Origin: Candidatus Caenarcanales bacterium
GTDB taxonomy: Bacteria > Cyanobacteriota > Vampirovibrionia > LMEP-6097
DNA length: 6,906 bases
Reading direction: 5' to 3'
Assembly (NCBI GenBank): GCA_021299565.1
Contig: JAJTHA010000133.1
Coordinates: forward strand, 1-6,906
Below the pieces are notes generated by a model, which saw nothing but the letters and a program-made list of their open reading frames with translations, was not told the origin of the DNA and made no database searches. Below are positions 5,875-6,906 of this stretch, piece after piece (the stretch's first letter is position 1; every line of letters starts with the position of its first letter). The translations under genes and the position numbers were made by a program.

Positions 5875-6906
5875 GTGGCTATTGATAGAAACAAACCCAT
5901 AAATAGAAGTGCTTTGCGCAAATTTGAAAAGCCGCCAGAACCTCGTCGTGTAGCTGCAACAAGTGGCCAAAAAGAATCATCTACTATTCCAGCTAAAATA
6001 TCAGAGCCGAAATTTAACCACAAAGATTTTTTACAATCTCTTGAAATTGATTTGGCGTATTTTCAAAAAGCTGACCGATTTGAATCTGAAGGAAAATTTT
6101 TAGCCATTATTGAAAAAATTAATGGCAATAAACAATACCTACAAGAAGAAGACCTATTAAAAGTCCTTAGAAGCTTTTATCAAAAAAAACAATTGAGTTT
6201 AAACTCCGAACCGATATTAAAAGCCAATGAAAAGTTAATTAGTGTAATAAAAGATTTTATTATTAGAAACAATAAAATTATTGGTGAAGAATTTTTAAAA
6301 GTATTATTTCGTTTTTATGCCTTTATAAATATAAGTAGTTATACGAATATTGATGAACATTTAGACGATCTTAGGGAGATCAGTAACAAACATAAATTAT
6401 CAGAAGATTTTTTGAATGAAGCTTTTACAAGCTTAATTAAATTCCCCAAAAAGTTTATTACAGAAATGATGAATGAATTAGGCGACAGCTTAGAAAAAAT
6501 AAAACATCCAAATGAAAAACTAATACGATTCCTAAGTGTCTGCGTTAATAAACTTGATGGCAAAATACCAGCAGCTATAACTAATTACCTAAAAACAATT
6601 TTTACCCCAGAAGTCAATGTATCTAATTTAAATATATTGTTTGGAAGCAGAAACTCTGAAGACGATTCAATAAAGGGATTAAGAAAAGATTTCATACTAA
6701 GACTTGACGATACAAATGAATTAAAAAAATGGTTTGAATTAATTAAAACTGATCCTGAGTTTGGAGCTAAACTATTAGCAATATTAAGGGTCGAACTTAA
6801 AGATAGTAGTAAAGAAAATACTATCTTTAAATTAACTAATCTAATTAATCAAACAATTGATCAAATTCAATCTAATTCAAGATTCAATCACAAGATTCGA
6901 GATGAA
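5875..6906 (+). CDS. Large helical protein of unknown function (3' end beyond window)
   Basis: A rightward frame of 344 codons, open from GTG at 5875 to the window end with no stop, so the C-terminus is missing. An in-frame TAA (5860-5862) lies just upstream. No ATG is available in frame near the start, so GTG is the likely initiator, giving MAIDRNKPINRSALRKFEK. The first 45 or so residues are basic, Pro/Ser-rich and probably disordered (KPPEPRRVAA). The rest is Lys/Glu/Leu/Ile/Phe-rich with helical periodicity (EKLISVIKDFIIRN, EEFLKVLFRFYAFI, DFLNEAFTSLIKF), suggesting an extended helical or helical-repeat protein. No signal peptide, membrane helix or known motif is visible. It is the only rightward gene, divergent from the argJ operon. 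No Shine-Dalgarno sequence precedes the GTG, so the exact start is less certain than the frame. Confidence 0.78.
   Translation, partial: MAIDRNKPINRSALRKFEKPPEPRRVAATSGQKESSTIPAKISEPKFNHKDFLQSLEIDLAYFQKADRFESEGKFLAIIEKINGNKQYLQEEDLLKVLRSFYQKKQLSLNSEPILKANEKLISVIKDFIIRNNKIIGEEFLKVLFRFYAFINISSYTNIDEHLDDLREISNKHKLSEDFLNEAFTSLIKFPKKFITEMMNELGDSLEKIKHPNEKLIRFLSVCVNKLDGKIPAAITNYLKTIFTPEVNVSNLNILFGSRNSEDDSIKGLRKDFILRLDDTNELKKWFELIKTDPEFGAKLLAILRVELKDSSKENTIFKLTNLINQTIDQIQSNSRFNHKIRDE

Noticed and set aside
6339..6563. Leftward open frame inside the 5875 gene
   Set aside because: Short, Ser/Phe/Leu-rich complement of the long rightward frame; no independent support.

Overview
The window is bacterial, clearly AT-rich (about one third G+C by eye) and almost fully coding. 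It uses the standard bacterial code: TGG encodes Trp and TGA ends one gene. No lineage marker such as rRNA is present. A monofunctional-style arginine gene (argJ), a small DUF309 protein and a thioredoxin-fold protein with the CNHCPYV signature occur together in cyanobacteria and relatives. A non-photosynthetic cyanobacterial relative (Melainabacteria/Vampirovibrionia-like) is one possibility, but this is a weak inference.

Layout, right to left. A short divergent intergenic region (about 5816-5874) separates a rightward gene of unknown function, cut by the window end (5875-6906), from a long leftward series. The leftward series opens with a tightly packed likely operon: an unrecognised 196-residue protein (5222-5812), a redoxin/thioredoxin-fold protein (4689-5216), a DUF309 protein (4366-4665) and argJ (2895-4388, overlapping the DUF309 gene by 23 nt). 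Next come a tRNA-Ser(GCU) with encoded CCA (2719-2813) and, only 7 nt beyond it, cinA. cinA is split into an N-terminal reading frame (2394-2711) and a C-terminal one (1391-2308) by a one-base frame change that maps to a run of nine A. Finally there are two unrecognised genes in tandem: a 181-residue protein (805-1350) with a good promoter directly before its ATG, and a helical protein (1-798) that runs off the left edge.

Function. The recognisable genes are housekeeping: arginine biosynthesis (ArgJ), redox (thioredoxin fold), NMN recycling (CinA/PncC) and serine decoding. The four unrecognised proteins on the flanks are soluble-looking, helix-rich and charged, with no visible signal peptide or membrane segment.

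Most notable points: (1) the cinA frameshift at A9, which slippage on the poly(A) tract could repair; (2) an ArgJ with about 115 extra N-terminal residues; (3) no convincing Shine-Dalgarno sequence before any start, with several -10-like elements lying so close to start codons that leaderless mRNAs are predicted; (4) cinA beginning 7 nt after a tRNA 3' end. I see no mobile element, CRISPR array or defence system, and no clearly new multi-gene system.
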